A stretch of 5,873 nucleotides of DNA. Source: JAHIEZ01 sp964598275. Its GTDB lineage: Bacteria > Patescibacteriota > Microgenomatia > UBA12405. Each line of letters starts with the position of its first letter. The first letter of the stretch is position 1. Below the pieces are notes generated by a model, which was given only the letters and a program-made list of their open reading frames with translations, was not told the origin of the DNA and made no database searches. A program made the translations under genes and the position numbers. Below, in pieces: positions 5,413 to 5,873 of this stretch. Where the stretch lies: NCBI GenBank assembly GCA_964598275.1, contig CAZRAZ010000039.1:1-5873 (forward strand), written 5' to 3'.

Positions 5413-5873
5413 AAAGGAGGTGATCCATCCGCACCTTCCAGTACGGATACCTTGTTACGACTTAACCCTCATCGCTGGATTCACCTTAGCCCCGCAGTTG
5501 CGGGGTTTTGGGTGCCCCCAGCTTTGCTGATTTGACGGGCAGTGTGTGCAAGAGGCGAGAACGTATTCACCGCAGTCTGCTGATCTGCGATTACTACCAA
5601 TTCCAAGTTCATGCAGGCGAATTTCAGCCTGCAATCCCAACTGAGGGAAATTTTGGGGGATTAGCTCCACCTTGCGATATTGCAACCCATTGTAGATCCC
5701 ATTGTAGGATGTGTGTAGCCCTGGACATAAGCATCATGCTGACTTGACGTCGTCCCCTCCTTCCTCCCAACAAAAATAATGCTGGGCAGTTTCGTATGAC
5801 ACAGTAACATACGATAGGGGTTGCGCTCGTTACCTCACTTAAGAGAACAACTCACGTCACGAGCTGACGACAG
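5413..5873 (-). rRNA. rrs: 16S ribosomal RNA, 3' part (about E. coli 1054-1542), 5' part outside window
   Basis: The minus strand reads as the 3' third of 16S rRNA and ends with the anti-Shine-Dalgarno (GGATCACCTCCTTT; CCTCC is the complement of 5416-5420). The 1492R site and the CAACGAGCGCAACCC-like region are recognisable. Helix 45 is intact: AUCCG/CGGAU (5444-5448 with 5427-5431) replaces AACCG/CGGUU of E. coli, and the GGAA loop with the two adenines dimethylated by KsgA in other bacteria is kept (5436-5439). Helix 36 has CUC/GAG in place of GGG/CCC. These paired changes indicate a functional gene. About 461 nt cover some 489 E. coli positions, so variable loops are shortened. Position 1400 is U, and 1409-1491 is A-U. 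Short open frames across this region are spurious. No 23S or ITS follows; uppS does. The 3' end was placed by alignment to the E. coli terminus from memory. Confidence 0.97.

Noticed and set aside
5455..5747. Two overlapping open frames of 76 and 79 codons on opposite strands
   Set aside because: They lie wholly inside the 16S rRNA gene, whose conserved sequence explains the region.
5413..5873. 16S fragment as a pseudogene because of unusual bases
   Set aside because: Paired changes in helices 36 and 45 and at 1409-1491, plus the intact anti-SD and GGAA loop, argue for a functional gene.

Overview
The window looks like a chromosomal piece of a Candidate Phyla Radiation (Patescibacteria) bacterium, probably of the Microgenomates group. 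The reasons are the divergent 16S rRNA end, the small compact genes, and several protein types common in that radiation: a bacterial PH-domain membrane protein with a Pro/Lys-rich N-terminus, a degenerate PP2C-like membrane protein, and short two-helix T4SS-pilin-like proteins. This placement comes from family recall, not a database search. UGA is used as a stop (the PH gene ends in TGA), so the Gracilibacteria/SR1 recoding of UGA to glycine does not apply.

Layout from left to right. Positions 1-2065 hold a tight minus-strand operon: PH-domain membrane protein (1322-2065), a 74-residue two-helix membrane protein (1101-1325, 4-bp overlap), then a PP2C-like membrane protein starting 4 bp later and running off the left edge (1-1096). 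Upstream of it on the same strand is a secreted SpoIID/LytB-family protein with a long coiled-coil N-terminus (2103-3836). A very short divergent promoter region (3837-3867) separates this from two overlapping plus-strand genes for T4SS-pilin-like proteins (3868-4269 and 4269-4562). These converge, 7 bp apart, on uppS (4570-5307, minus), which encodes isoprenyl/undecaprenyl diphosphate synthase. The right end is the 3' third of a 16S rRNA gene on the minus strand (5413-5873).

Functionally the window is about the cell envelope. UppS makes the lipid carrier for peptidoglycan and other surface polymers, the SpoIID-like protein is predicted to act on peptidoglycan outside the membrane, the pilin-like pair are membrane or extracellular, and the PH/PP2C-like operon consists of membrane proteins of unknown role.

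Four points deserve a second look. (1) The 16S gene is followed after about 105 bp by uppS instead of an ITS and 23S gene, so the rRNA genes appear unlinked. (2) The three genes that begin transcription units each have an extended -10 box (TGnTAnnnT) ending only 5-6 nt before the start codon and no Shine-Dalgarno, which predicts leaderless mRNAs, while an operon-internal gene has a good GGAGGG site and the 16S keeps its anti-SD. (3) The 16S carries unusual decoding-site bases: U at E. coli position 1400, and an A-U pair at 1409-1491. (4) The SpoIID-like protein joins a PcsB/CwlO-like coiled coil to a SpoIID domain whose GMSQxGA motif precedes the catalytic motif. No CRISPR array, tRNA, insertion sequence or obvious new defence system is visible.
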